The notes below the pieces were generated by a model. That model ran no database searches. It was not told the DNA's origin and was given only the letters and a program-made list of their open reading frames with translations. The position numbers and the translations under genes are program-made. A stretch of 64,000 bases of DNA from Trogon surrucura. Taxonomy: Eukaryota > Chordata > Aves > Trogoniformes > Trogonidae. Positions 48,831 to 61,049 of this stretch are shown here, in pieces; the stretch's first letter is position 1, and every line of letters begins with the position of its first letter. Location of the stretch: positions 50,068,264 through 50,132,263 of the forward strand of contig CM036621.1 of the NCBI GenBank assembly GCA_020746105.1. Direction: 5' to 3'.

Positions 48831-49774
48831 TCTTTCTTACTTGAAAGCATGTGTTAGATAATTTTTTTCAAGTCAGTAAAGAGTGAGGAAAAGCTTGTCT
48901 TGGAGTTGAGGGGGGAAACCCAAAACTTTGAGTGTGTAGTTTTAGTTTTCTCCCAGGTTATCAATTAAGTTTCCCTCTGGGGAGGGACTGTTGGGTCTCT
49001 GGAGCATCTCGCAGAGCTCGATGCTGTGTGTGTGTCCCCTGGGAAGGGAGAAGATGCTGTTTCCTGGGGAGGGTAGGGGGCTGTGCAATGAAGGTGGGGA
49101 GAGAGCTGAGCAAAACTAGGGCTGCCAGAGCTTTCACATACATACTGCGTTATAAATGCCATCACTGATGAGATTATATTTGCAAAAAGAAATCTGATTT
49201 TTAAACCTTCCCAGTCTTATTTTGAGTGAGAAATTATGTATGTGTATTAACACATCTTGAATGGTCATTTTTAGTGTCATTGCTGGTTCTGTTTAGCTCG
49301 TAATTTTCAGTGTAATTAGTTTGCATTCTGGAAGCTTTAATACATATACATGAAAGAATGGATTGACCTCCTCTCAACTTACCTTCCTTTTTCTTTAACG
49401 ACTAAGTTGAGAGCGTATGTAGGAGGACAGGGGAAAACCAGAACACTGAGGAACGAAGTCCTGTTGCTAAAGAACAAAGCAGCATCTTTGCAAAGATATA
49501 TCGAATATAAACACCACTAGTAGCAGCAGCGCTATTGAGGCAGAACACAATTCTGTTACCACTCTCACTGGACATTAGTCGGGATATTCCGGACTGTCCC
49601 ATCATCCCTGTTTGTGCTCTGCCATTTCTCCTTGCTGGAGAGGACTTGCCACAGCCCGAATTTGCAGGCGAGGTGTGCTGCTGCCCACGAAGCTGGGGCC
49701 TTGGCCTCCCCATCCTACCTTGCCATTTCAGAAGATACTGTGTTTTACTTTTTAGGGTTGATGTTTTGGATTTG
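48831..49774. other. Non-coding DNA, no gene recognised
   Basis: Overlapping frames of 60-103 codons on both strands near 48930-49170 and 49400-49825 match no family. No repeat was recognised before the SINE. Confidence 0.55.
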
Positions 49775-49788
49775 TTGCATTTAGAGAG

Positions 49789-49968
49789 GGCCAGTTTAGC
49801 TCAGTGGGTTGAGTATGGTGCTTGAAACACCAAAGGTCACGGGTTCGATTCCCGTTCGGTTTTCACGTGTTGCCTGAGCTAGTCGAGAGGTGGTGTCCCT
49901 GGCCATGACAGGGAGGTTGGATTAAATGATCTCTAAGGTCCCTTCCAGTCTAGGCCATTCTATGATTC
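49789..49968 (+). mobile_element. tRNA-derived SINE with CR1-type 3' tail
   Basis: The first ~75 bp (49789-49862) keep a tRNA plan: A box TAGCTCAGTGGG (49797-49808), anticodon stem TGGTG/CACCA (49816-49820, 49828-49832) around a 7-nt loop, T stem ACGGG/CCCGT (49839-49843, 49851-49855), and a perfect B box GGTTCGATTCC (49842-49852). The acceptor stem no longer pairs well, so it is not a working tRNA gene. After a short linker, 49890-49968 follow a CR1 3' end (GGTGTCCCTGGCCATGACAG, AAGGTCCCTTCC, ending in CCATTCTATGATTC). The head is closest to tRNA-Ile as I recall it. Known bird SINEs such as zebra finch TguSINE1 share this plan; whether this copy belongs to that family is not certain, because the tail differs from what I remember. 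TTGCAT on both sides may be a target duplication. Confidence 0.88.
49842..49852 (+). promoter_or_regulatory. RNA polymerase III B box of the SINE
   Basis: GGTTCGATTCC fits the B-box consensus GGTTCGANTCC at every position. With the A box at 49797-49808 it forms an internal Pol III promoter. Confidence 0.85.
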
Positions 49969-49975
49969 ATTGCAT

Positions 49976-52900
49976 ATTGACATGATTCAGTTATCACTTG
50001 CATGTCCTTGTCATTTTGTCCATGCAATGTTTATGGGGCTGCTCTGGAAGCTTGGTAGGTGAACTAATTTGGCTTAAAAATAATCTTTGTTTTTCACTGT
50101 TCATCTTTTGGCCATAGTTCTTGTGAGCAAGCAGCTCAGGGCAGGAAGGGATAACTCCTTAGTTCAGCTTTGTCCTTAAATGCCTCCTGTCATGAAGCTG
50201 GAGACTTTTCTGCTCACTTTACCTGTTACAGCTGAACTTGGTGATTAATCCTTACCTAAGCATGGTGGTTTTCCTGCTGCAAAGTCAGTGTATATAGTAA
50301 AAGAGTAGAAAGAAGGACCTTCACCCAGTTCCTTGTTTCAGCCCATCAGCTGTGCTCAACTGGTCTTCTGAAGGTGTTGTATAGCTTCTGGGTAGGAGTT
50401 GGGAGTGAGAACTGGAGATGGGGCAGTGTTGGCTGTATCTGTTGTGTGACTGATGGTTTGTATGAGCCCCTACAGCTTTGTTGGGGAATTTAGTCCTTTG
50501 GAAATATACCACAACTTGGGAAGGCTGATGTGTAGCTTTTGGAGTGTACTTTCTCGAATACTTTCTTGTGGTACATGAAACTTAGATTGGGAAACCCCCT
50601 ATGTTGAGCAGGGGGCGGGCTGGGTGATACACTTGGTGTGTCACAAGTAATCTTTGGAGACTTGTCATGAAGTGCGCAGCGTTCACAGTTGAGAAATTGT
50701 TGTGGTTGTTTAATACTTGGGTTTTCTGCATGGGGGTCCTGGGAATGGCAATATGATCAATGGTCGTATCTTTACTATCCAGCTGTCCTTCTTGCTTTTC
50801 ATTTTCAAATGAAGATCCAAGTAACCTGCTTTTTAACATATGGCCCATTAGCTACGTCCTCCTATTCAGATGGTGATGTAGGGGACCATTGGTGATTTAG
50901 CTCTGTGACTTGTATGGAAAATAACAGATTGTTTACGCTGGTAATTACACTAATTTCCATATCAATTCGTCTGGCTAGACCACTGCCTTAAAATAGAAAC
51001 CTTATGGCAGGACAGTACTTATCCAAACTGGTTAATGGAAAAGCACTGTGTTTATCTTGGGTACTATGAATTGTTGGGGAACCACACAAAGGGGAAAAAA
51101 GGGGGTTACAGATGAATTGTGTGTATAACAAGTTAAGGCTTGGGGTGAGTTACAGAGTCTCAGCAGGCACAGTGGATGTGAGGAATTTGGTGAGGCTGAG
51201 AAGAAGAATGACTTTGAAGTATTAGTCAGAAAATACTGTTCTAGACCACTAACAGATAAAAGTCAGCAGGGGACCCTGGGGATCTATATATTTTTAATAT
51301 GAACAGGGGTTCTGGCCTCTTGACTTCCCTGGAGTGGCAATGACTCATACCAGCTGAGTGTCTGAACAGCTTCCATGAATTATTTGGATTGTAGCTGTAC
51401 CAGGAGCAGCTGAGATCCTCCTGCTGTGCTTGATAGTCAACAAGAGTTTGTCATCAAAACAGAAATAGCTTTTTTTTTTTTTTTTTATTTTGGAAAGGCT
51501 GAGTGATAGGTGGTTTATGACTAGTGCGGGAGTTCTGGACACAAAGATAATAGTGATTAGGTGGCCTATGAAAATCACACTTGGTGTTGCTATGTGAGCT
51601 GAGGTTGTCAGAACACAGCCTGCCTGCAGAGGTGCCCCAGGACTGCTGATGAGTATGAACAGCTGGACTGCGCATTGTCATCTGTACTGCTCATGAGGCT
51701 TTTGGTTGGTTTGGCTTTTGGTTGGTTGGCGTTTGTGGGATTTTTCTTCTGACCTTGTCAGCATGTGGCAGGTTAAGACCGGAGGCCCACGCCTTCCTCT
51801 CAGATGGACATCGAGTGTCTCAGTGGGAAAGAGCAACTGGGAAGAGTGTGAATGGGAGCAGGAAGAATGATTGGGAGCCTTGGGGGCAAGAAAGAGGAAC
51901 AGAACCACAGAGTGACACAAATGCCGAATTTTCTCTGAGCAAACACCCATGTGGAGCTTTGCAGGACTTTGTGCATGGAACACCATTTGCTTGTTTCTGC
52001 AAGAGCTGCTGAGCCGGAAAATACTCATGTCTCGGTCAGTGAAACTGGTGGTGGTGCAGGAGAGTTCATGATTATCTAATAGCAATCAGTTCCAAATGAA
52101 ATCAAGAAGCAAACGGGGACAAAATGGGCTCCCCAGACCACAAATTGAACTTGTGACAAAGTTTTCAGCCAGAGACGACAGGCAGACTGGCTGCTTGGCA
52201 GGAGGTGGAGATTGGTAAGGCACAAAAGAGACAGCTTCTTGCTGCAACTTTCTAGTGTATTTGGTTTCCTGAAGACACCAGGGCTGCCTTTATTAAGGGT
52301 TAATATTTGCTGCATACTTTTTATGCAAAACTTATAAATAACCTATGGATGTTCCAAATATGATGGAGGCATGTGTTGAAATGAAAATGATCTAGAATAG
52401 GACTATCTGCAGAACAAATAGTTGTTACAGGACATCTATTACAATTACTGTAACATGCTGGGCAAAGCATTTTCCTTTTCTTCCTCGTTTGGCTTCACAG
52501 CTGTTTTTAGGAATGGAAGACAATGACTCAGACTGAATATTATTGTGAACTGCATAAAGACACTTTGTTATTAAGAAACCCAACAGAGTACAGTTGAAAT
52601 ATCAATAAACATTTGTCCTGAGGTGTGATGACTTATTTGTCTGTTCATTTGGATGGAAAAGGATGTATGTTTGAAGACACTTGCAGAAATGCTGCTTGGT
52701 GTTGCAAATGCAGGAGCAGGTTTTGTTTTGTTAAGGCACCCCAAGATGTGCAGTATCCACCATTTCCGTAGCAGAGATTATAGATGACTTCCCTCAAGGT
52801 ACCGAGGTGCATAACACAATTTGGTTTTGGACATCAACACGTTTTGATTTTGGATGATACGTGTCGAGAAACTGTCAGCTCTGATCTGAAAGGTGTCGTA

Positions 52901-54197
52901 CTGGGAGAGGTTGGGTAAAACTGGTCTTTGTGGCGTAGTTTGCGGTGAAGGTTGAGGTTTGGTGGGGTGGGGCACCAGGGTTGCTCTGGCAAGGTTATGT
53001 GGTGCTGAGTGAAGCACTGTAGCTTCTCTGTCTGTTTTATCTCCTCTTAAACAGGTGACTTTGAAGGGTATTGTTGGGGAAGTACTACAACTGGGAAAGG
53101 GCTTTATATAGTTTCCATTAACTACAGCTAATTAGGTAAACATCCAAGCTGCAAATGCTGCTGCTGCCTTGCACCATAAATTAGTGGTCTAAAACGAGGG
53201 AGGGAAGTAAATGCATTCCTTAAAACAAATTGCTGAATAAATAAGACTTGCTAATCGGAAGGATAGATGGGATAGTTGATTAATTTTTCTAAGAAATGTC
53301 TTTTAAACCCATTAATGTATTGTTTTTAGTAGAAAAAAGGCAGATAGGGATTGAAACATTTGGACTGCAGTCTCTGTGGTAGGCAGTGTGGTGGAGAGAG
53401 ATTAATTAACTATTGCACCACAGAACAAAAGGCAAATGGCACCATTTAATAAAAATGAAGCCAAGTGATGAAAAAGACCAAAATGAAGACGTGAACAACT
53501 ACAGGCTGCTGTAAAGAGCCAGTGCGAATTTACAGCATGAAAATGCACTAAGTCGTCTCACCTAGCATTTTCTCTGACAGCTTTCACTTTACCTTCATCC
53601 CTGTCTCAACTCTGCCACTAAAAGCTTTCCCACAGTTACTGCTAAACTTATGTCACCTTTCTAGGAAAAAAAAATAAAATCTTAACTGCAGCTCCTTGTA
53701 GAAGGTGTCTGATTATAAAAAAGATACGGAGTTTTAAGCAACCTGTTGCCTGGGGTATCTATTGTTGAGACACGCAGGTTGTATGGTGGAAGATGGTCAG
53801 TAAAAAAAAACCACTTGCTTCTCAGCAGGAAAACATCTCTGTGTACATGTCCATGTATATGAAACGTATGTGTTCTGTTATCCTTCTCTTGACTCTCTGC
53901 TCGGGAGCAGCCTGGCACTAAGGACTCTCATTTCACATGCATTTTCCCCACCGTCATCTGCAGTAGACAAGTCTGACACTCTGCAAAGACACCTTGATTT
54001 CAATGTAGATGATCGGGCACTTGCAAGAGAGGAATCCCATGGAACATGTTATGGGCCAACTTGTGTTTCTGTGCATGTTTGATGGGGTTTTGTAGATACA
54101 GCTCTAAAAAGTGTGTTTGGTATTAATTATTAGCCTTTACCTTTGTAACGCTTCTGTGGGCATTAGGAGTGAGGATATAGTGCGTTCAGTCCTGTCA
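49976..54197. other. Non-coding DNA, no gene recognised
   Basis: T17 lies at 51470-51486. The minus-strand frame 51678-52085 (135 codons) and the opposite plus frame 51722-52012 show no domain. Bases 50930-50990 (TACGCTGGTAATTACAC, CTAATTTCC) and 53250-53470 (GATTAATTAAC) are complex AT-rich DNA. No mobile element was seen. Confidence 0.6.
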
Positions 54198-54318
54198 GAT
54201 GTTCAAGCAGAGATTAAATCGAGATTGATAATCCTTAAATTGCCATAGTGTTAGACACTGGGGATTGGGGTAGTAGATCTTAAATGCTCCCTTCCAACCC
54301 ATCCCATTCTGCGATTCC
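54198..54318 (+). mobile_element. Diverged CR1 LINE 3'-end fragment
   Basis: The last part reads AGTAGATCTTAAATGC, TCCCTTCCAACCC and CCATTCTGCGATTC, a decayed form of the CR1 terminus. The upstream words ATGTTCAAGCAGAGATTAAA fit the 3' untranslated part of a CR1 subgroup. The element is more diverged than the other three copies, so the left edge is uncertain. Confidence 0.65.
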
Positions 54319-55240
54319 TTTGCGTTGCTACCCGCAGTGGTTGCAGCAGCTGGTCGGACTTCAGCCTTGGCGAAGGGGCAGCGTGGCGAGGCTGGGCGAC
54401 GTGCTGCAGGATCTGCCCTGGCCACGTTCGTCAATTCAGCATCAGTTCCTCAACAGCCAGCAAAAAGGGCCATTTACCATTTGCGCATCTGCCTTTTCAG
54501 AGCTATAAAAGAAAGAAGACACGAAGGTGCGCTTGGAGTTACTTTGAGTCTAGATAACCTTTAAGCCACAAATGCAGAGCTCCCAATGCGATCAGCAGCT
54601 CTTTGTGTCTCTGAGTAAGACCCTGCGCCACTATCTTGTGAGAATTACAAGGTTTTTTTAAATTTTCCTGTTAACACAAACAATGCTATATTTTTCTCCT
54701 TCAACCTTGCTTTGCCTACAGGGAGAATAATCTGTGATAAAATCTTATCGGGACTATTCCAAGCACTGTGTGGACCAAAGGGACCTGAAACAAATCCAGC
54801 TTATCGTTTCTGGTTTGGAGTCAGCAAGGCCTAGAATGCCAATATGATGATTTTTATCTCGTGCATTAAAGAAACTGAGAAATGCTGCTAGAAAGCAGTT
54901 TTCTCCAACCATCGTTTAGGAGTTGCATTTATCCAAACTTTGCAATTTCAGTTCAGGTGTTAATACCAGTGTGGGTTGTTGGGCCCTTTGCCTTTGGACA
55001 CAAGTTTGTGCTTGCCCAGCGCTGGAAAACAGCGTGGTAATGGGTTTAGCGGGATGCTCTTAAGCGCGTTGCATTCTGCAGATGTTTTTACAGCATTACA
55101 TGGGCTTATATTTATCAATGTAACAGCTAATAGTAGGATTGCTGACTATACCTGAGAGGCAGTAGATTAGAAAAATAATTATTCAACAGGAGGAATTCCC
55201 TTCTATTCCATTGAAACCTCTCCCAAACCCAAATTATTGG
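54319..55240. other. Non-coding DNA, part possibly conserved
   Basis: Bases 54320-54420 are GC-rich with several CpGs and open frames on both strands, without a recognisable peptide. Bases 54600-54950 are complex; they include an acceptor-like CTTTGCCTACAG at 54709-54720 followed by AT-rich sequence without an obvious donor. Confidence 0.5.
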
Positions 55241-55258
55241 TTTTTTTTTTTTTTTTTT
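55241..55258 (+). repeat. Run of 18 T
   Basis: An uninterrupted run after TTATTGG and before CCCATC. No retroelement body adjoins it. Confidence 0.9.
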
Positions 55259-55320
55259 CCCATCTTAGACCTTTCAGTGCCTTTGGTTTAGGGGCTTGTT
55301 ACTTTCTAGGAAGCAAACTT

Positions 55321-55348
55321 TTTCAAGAAAAACATTTTCAAGAAAAAC
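55321..55348 (+). repeat. Two tandem copies of TTTCAAGAAAAAC
   Basis: Exact 13-bp copies at 55321-55333 and 55336-55348, period 15 bp. A simple local duplication. Confidence 0.7.
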
Positions 55349-55612
55349 GTGACTATGTTTTTTTTCCCCCCCTTCTATGTTGTTACAAGAGCACTTCTCT
55401 AGGATGAAAGGCTCAACGGAAATTTTCAATCAAGTACCTATATTTTGTGGTAAATTAACACCTGCTGTACATTCCTTGTAGGTATTTTTATAATCTCTAT
55501 CAACAAAGGATTTGAACTGTTTTCCCTGCTTTGAGCTTTATTCACGTAGGTATTTTCTTCTTGCAGATTTAAATAGATACATGTGGCAGAGCATCTTTCA
55601 TGCCACAGCTGC

Positions 55613-55681
55613 TTTCTTTGTTCTCTCTTTCTTTTTCTTTTTTTTTTTTCTTTTTTGTTTATTTTTTTTTCTTTTTTTTAA
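55613..55681 (+). repeat. Long pyrimidine tract
   Basis: Nearly 70 bases of T with scattered C and very few G or A, including T12 at 55638-55649. It is followed by AATAAAATGG, so an A-rich polyadenylation-like word sits just downstream. The 145-codon minus-strand frame that crosses it reads as poly-Lys and is an artefact. Confidence 0.8.
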
Positions 55682-58410
55682 TAAAATGGTACAAAACAGA
55701 CATGTGACAGAACTGGCTGAGCATTGGGGAGGTTTACCTGCGGTGGGACAGACATAAAAACCTGTATTGTGACCATTTTCTGTGGCATCACAGCATCCCT
55801 GGGCATCAATGAAAATCCATTCAGTATGCTTCTCACTTCCCAGCCTTATAAAGTCGTTGGAAAATGAAGTGAAAAATACTGCACTGATTTCTAGTAACTT
55901 TACTCTGTGGGAACCAATTTGGAAGCATTTGAGTGCAGATTTGCAGGAGGATTCGAGTATGAGCGCTGCAAGCTCTCCAGCAGTACATTTCTTTTTAAAT
56001 ACTGTAATTGGAGCCCTGAAATTTTCTTTAAGCACTTTATTTTAGAAATAGCTGGGGTTTTGAAATGAAGTCGTATAAAGTTATGGTGGCAGTTCACGAT
56101 TTTAAGGGACTTTTTTAGCCCACCAAATTGGAGCCGCGGTATCGGTATGCATGAAGCCTCTTCCTGGCAGCAGTCGTACCGCCAAACTGCGGGCCCTAAA
56201 TCCCAGGTATGACCTAGAGCAGAGGAAAATGAGAATACAGGTTTTTATGACCTTCCACGAAAGGACTATGAACCTGTCACTTGCGAAGTTTTACAAAACA
56301 TCCCCTTAAGAAAGGGAGTCACGTCGGTGACATTTTATGTGAGCAGGTGTCATTAGCGAACTTGGCTGCTGGTGGCTCAGGGAAAACTCTCACCGTGTTC
56401 CAGGTGGAACTGAATTTCACAGTTATTTTTGGCATTTTCCCCCTTACATTCTCCTGTCTTCCTAGGTATGAGTGCAGGAAAGCAGGGCATGAGGAGCTGG
56501 ATGTTTCTTCTCCTCATCCCACTCTGGAAGTTACCACTTTGTGATTCTTTTTCTGGGTATTACCTTTAACTGTTGCTTACCCCCCCCCTCCCCGCCCCTT
56601 GCTAATGATTTTTCCTGAGTTGGGCACCCCACCCAGTGCCGCAGGCTGAAACTCGTGCTTGGTACTCGAATTGACATCAGCTCCCTGGGAGGTACTAGGG
56701 CAGCTCTCAGCACCAAAGAATGTCTTCGTGTCTTGGGGTACAACGCAAAGCAAGGCCTTCATATTCAGCTGTCGTTCGTATTTCTTGCAATAATTTAAGG
56801 TCTTCATAAATTGACAAACCCCATATGAAACCAAGGCTCTGCTGGCAGAAAACAAATTAATCAAATGCATCAGTCACATCCCTTGGTTGGGCTTCATGGG
56901 GAGCAGAATAACAAATAAATGTGGTGGAGACCCTGGCTCATGTGTGAGCTTCTTCCTGCAGGTATATTTGTATCCAGAGGGTTTTGTTTTTTTTTTTATC
57001 GGACAAGAAAGCCAAAAATCAAATCAGAGAGAAAGAATCAGCAGCTGAAATATGTTTTTAATAAAGCAAAAAAGCAAAGATACCTTCTCAACCCAAGGGA
57101 TCGTTTTGACTCTGCCTTTCTGTTTGTAAATGCATTTAGGTCTCTGATGACTTTGCAAGCCTATGTGCAGCGGTAAATCCGTCTCCTCAACGCACTCTGC
57201 TAGCAGGCTTGGTTTTCCTGCTGCACCATAGCTTTTGGCAAACATTATGCTGTTTTGCTTTTCCCGTAGTTTATATCCCAGTACGCCATAGGGGAGCATT
57301 TTGGTTCAGAGCAGTAGCACAGTTCTAAGGCAGATCTGTCTACCACTCTTGTGTGCAGTGTGCTCGTTGGGTCACAGCGTGTCCCTGGTGCAGGTATCCT
57401 AAATTTCCTTTGCAGGAAGCAAAGTCTGATGACTCCCTTCAGATGTGCCATCTCTCCCTGAGAGACTGAAGAGACTGAACCAGTCCTGCAGGCATCTTCA
57501 GTCTGCACATGTAGTGAGGCTAATGGGTTCATGGGCCACTCTGAACGCTCTCCCTAAAATTTTACACAGTTGTTTGGTTTTAACACTCCGATCTGCTTCC
57601 TCCTGTTGCACCAAATTACTTGCATGTTTGCGCATAACCTCTAATTTCCAGGTTGGTCTTCCCAGTTTTTGGTTGCTGTGTTTGCTTGCCACCTTCACCT
57701 CTTCACAGCAAATGAAGAAAAGGAAGCAAAAAAACCACACCCGAAAAGCCCAGCATGTGTCATGCCTCATCTTTGTTTTATAAGACAAAAGTGTCTTCCA
57801 CTATGTGCTGTTCAAATTTTCGGTTATTATTATTAAGGTAAATATAGCAAAGTATTTAGAACTAGGCAAGGTATTTAGCTGGAAGAGCCTTTCCTCTCTC
57901 CCAGGCAGCATCAGGCCAAGGAACTGTCAGAGGGAAATGAAATGTGTCAACATTTCATAACCAAAACTCTCAGAACTTTTGTTATAGGAAAAATAATTAG
58001 GGTAATTTGACATCACAGTCTTGATCCAGGATATACGCCCCGTGTCTGGCTGGCTGGCTACAACACTGGAATTTGAGAGCTCTAAATTTATGTTCCAGTT
58101 TACACATCCTCTTAGTGTTTATATATGGGAAATTTTAAGTGATGTGGTTTAATTTTTTTTTTATGGATGAGTATTTTTGGTGACTGGGTTAGTCGTGGCG
58201 GAGGAAGTTGAGTCTGAATTATACTTGACATGTTTAAGAGTAGCCAGGAAGGTGCCTCACCACATCATAATTTTTCTAAAGTATTTTATTTCATGTTGGT
58301 GCTCTGGTTGATACTACATGCGTCTCTTTATTTTTTCCTTTGTACACAGTGTTTGCTTTGGTGGTCAAAGAAAAATGATAGGAATGTATGTCTGTAGTAC
58401 AAGTGACATC
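55682..58410. other. Non-coding DNA, no gene recognised
   Basis: Frames of up to 112 codons (57445-57783, plus) with opposite-strand partners show no domain. C9 lies at 56580-56588 and T11 at 56987-56997. Nothing else stands out. Confidence 0.6.
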
Positions 58411-58412
58411 AG

Positions 58413-58443
58413 AAACTTGTAAACTTGTAAAGCTTGTAAAGCT
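58413..58443 (+). repeat. Short tandem repeat of AAACTTGT/AAAGCTTGT
   Basis: AAACTTGT occurs twice in tandem (58413-58428), then AAAGCTTGT (58429-58437) and a partial AAAGCT. About 3.5 copies of an 8-9 bp unit, followed by T10 at 58446-58455. Confidence 0.75.
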
Positions 58444-61049
58444 GCTTTTTTTTTTTGTTAGGAAGGAAGAAAAACATACTTGACTTTGACCCTCTCTCTC
58501 TTCCAGAAAAAAAAGACTTTTTCTGTATATGTCAGTTTTTGAATGCTGAGATACCTCTTTCTTGAAGGTCAGAAGTCTATGCCTCCTTGTAGTCAGAATG
58601 ATGTTCTTCTGTCTTTGTAAAGGTTAAAAAGTCCCACTTTCTAGGTTTTAGTGGGTTCCAGCGTGCATCTGTTACATTTTCCAAACCAAGGACCGATTCC
58701 CTGGGAAAACGTCATTTAAAATGAGCAAACCAGCTGGTGAAGCTGCTGGGTGACGTGGAGAGTCCCAGCAAGGTGTGGGTGGGAACGGCAGAAGTATATG
58801 TTGAGTACAGTCTGTGTGCAATGCTTGTGTGATGTAACCGTGAGCCGCCGTGGCACAGTCCAGTCGACCTTGCTCAGATTGCTTGTCTCGTTTCAGATTT
58901 ATCTTATTTCCTAGTCTAAAACTCTATCTCTGGTCATAAATCCATCAGGAAGGTTCCAACTGTGGGCAAAACCAACTCTCGTCCTGAGACAAAGGCATCC
59001 TACGTGCCTTAAGATACCTGTCTTGGCATGGGATGAGGCACCTGTATGAGGTGCTGAATACAGAGGAGCCCACTGACTTGTCTAGAGGAGAGGCACAGGT
59101 TTTTTATGATGGGTATCAGGAGGAAGGTTCCTCCTTCTCTTACCTGGTGATGTTTGGAAGTCGCCCACTGCTTCTCAGAGCCTTGCACTTTTCGCACATT
59201 TCTCTGAGTTTCCCTCCCATGATGATTTATCTGTTGATTTTGTCCAGGAGGTCCCAGTATTGGCCCAGTCCCCTTCCTACACCTCTATTTGTTTCAGCAG
59301 AATTTAGCCCACGTCACGTTTAATCTCTAACGACCTTGCCAAGTCATTCACACATTAGCTCGGCTCCTCCTTGGACATAAATCTCCTGTCCAGGTTCTAG
59401 GCAGGGCGGGCAAGGAGCACAGTGCACTCATTTAAAATGAGGGAATGCCCTTGGGCTGGGACTTTTTGATCCTGGCGTGGTGCTGGGAAGTGTTACAAGA
59501 AGGAATTTGCAGTCCTTCTGCCTGAGGCTGCATTTGCACTACTAGTTTGGGGAACCCACTTGGGTGTGCCTTCCGCTATCGAATCTGGCTGCCCATCAGC
59601 CAAAGGACATCTGATGCAGGACACTACCTGGAGAGCACTGCATTGTTTTGCTCTCTTTAGACCCTTAAAAATGTCTTTAGATCCTTCTTTGTTGTTTTTC
59701 TTTACTTATTTCTTCTTTCTAGTAGCCTGTATCTTCAGTGCTTGTCAAATTCAGAGCAGGGCTAGGTTTTTTCCTGACTCAAACCCCCAATAGGTTATAT
59801 TTATTCCAAAAAATGTAGTGTATAAAGCTGAGGAGCTGGAACTTGGTGGAGGGATGTTGTTTCTGCTTTGCAGGTTGTCTTCAGACATGAAACAAGGCTT
59901 CAAAGTTGAAAGGGAAGTGCAGTATTTTAAATTTGTGCAGAATAGCTGGGATTGAAAAAGTAATTTGGAAATAATGAATCATTAGGTGTGTATAAACAGA
60001 ATGACATTGAGTAAAATAAATAGAAATATAATTCAATTAATATACATGTCCAAATAAAGTGACGAAGTTGGAACATAGCTGTTCTTATTGAACAGATATG
60101 TTTTGACAACATGGAAATGAAAAAGTAAAAACAATTATCTTGAAATTTTGCCCATTACTTTTTTTGCTGAAAAGTATATATTCCATTGAAATACTCCTAG
60201 TTTGATGAAGGTGGATTTTACAATGGATGCAGATTTATTTTTTCTTTTTGGAAAAAAGAGTAATTAAAAATGTTAATGTGATCTTCAGCATTCTTGGCAT
60301 GCCACTGGTAGAATAAAGCTGTGCAGGATAACCAGTGAGTCTCTGCTGTTCTAAAACATGGAATGCAATTATTATACCATCAGTATTTTCTTATGTAGCA
60401 AACTAAATTAAGATTTGGCTGAATATTTGTGTTTTGGAAACATCTGGATAAGAATAAAGATTCTCACCTGTCTATTTAATAACCCTCTTAACTGCAGAAG
60501 AAGTTCAAGCGTGTTGTGAAGTCCAACTCTTTCTCAGTAAGGAATGTAATGAGGCATTTGAAGTCTGTCTTAGGTACCTAAGATGGAGTTAGGTGCCGGG
60601 GTTTTTGGAAGCACAGAAGCGATCTTGATCTAGGTCTGTCTGCTCCCTTGGGCATCTGAATTTCTTTAAAATTGAATTCTAAATGAACAAAGGGACACTT
60701 TTCTGACCGTCACTGACACTGGGCATATTTTACTTGCCATCTGAACTTCATGTGATCTGAAGTTCATCCCTGATTCTGAAAACAAGTTTTGTGGTTTTTT
60801 TTTAAACTTAATAAAGCAGGTCACGTTTACAGTTTCCAAGTCTGTCTGGTTCTGACGCGTCCTGGCTCGGGAGAGCTGGTGCAGGGTGAGCTCTGGGAAA
60901 GAATATTTGATAGCAAGACGTCTCGGCTCACCTTCCCCGTCAGTTCTGGGTGCAAAAGGATTTCTGAGCTCCAGGGGTTAAGCCTGGAAATAATCCGACT
61001 GACAGTCCCTTAGTGAGCTGCCAGTGGGAAACCTTGCTATGCTAATACA
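58444..61049. other. Non-coding DNA, no gene recognised
   Basis: Frames of 60-96 codons without domains. Bases 59930-60420 are strongly AT-rich and hold no gene. No mobile element was seen. Confidence 0.6.

Noticed and set aside
49789-49862. Possible functional tRNA gene
   Set aside because: The anticodon and T stems pair, but the acceptor stem is largely unpaired and the segment runs straight into a CR1-type tail, so it is the head of a SINE.
55598-56035. 145-codon minus-strand frame
   Set aside because: Its C-terminal part is poly-Lys read from a T-rich tract; no recognisable domain.
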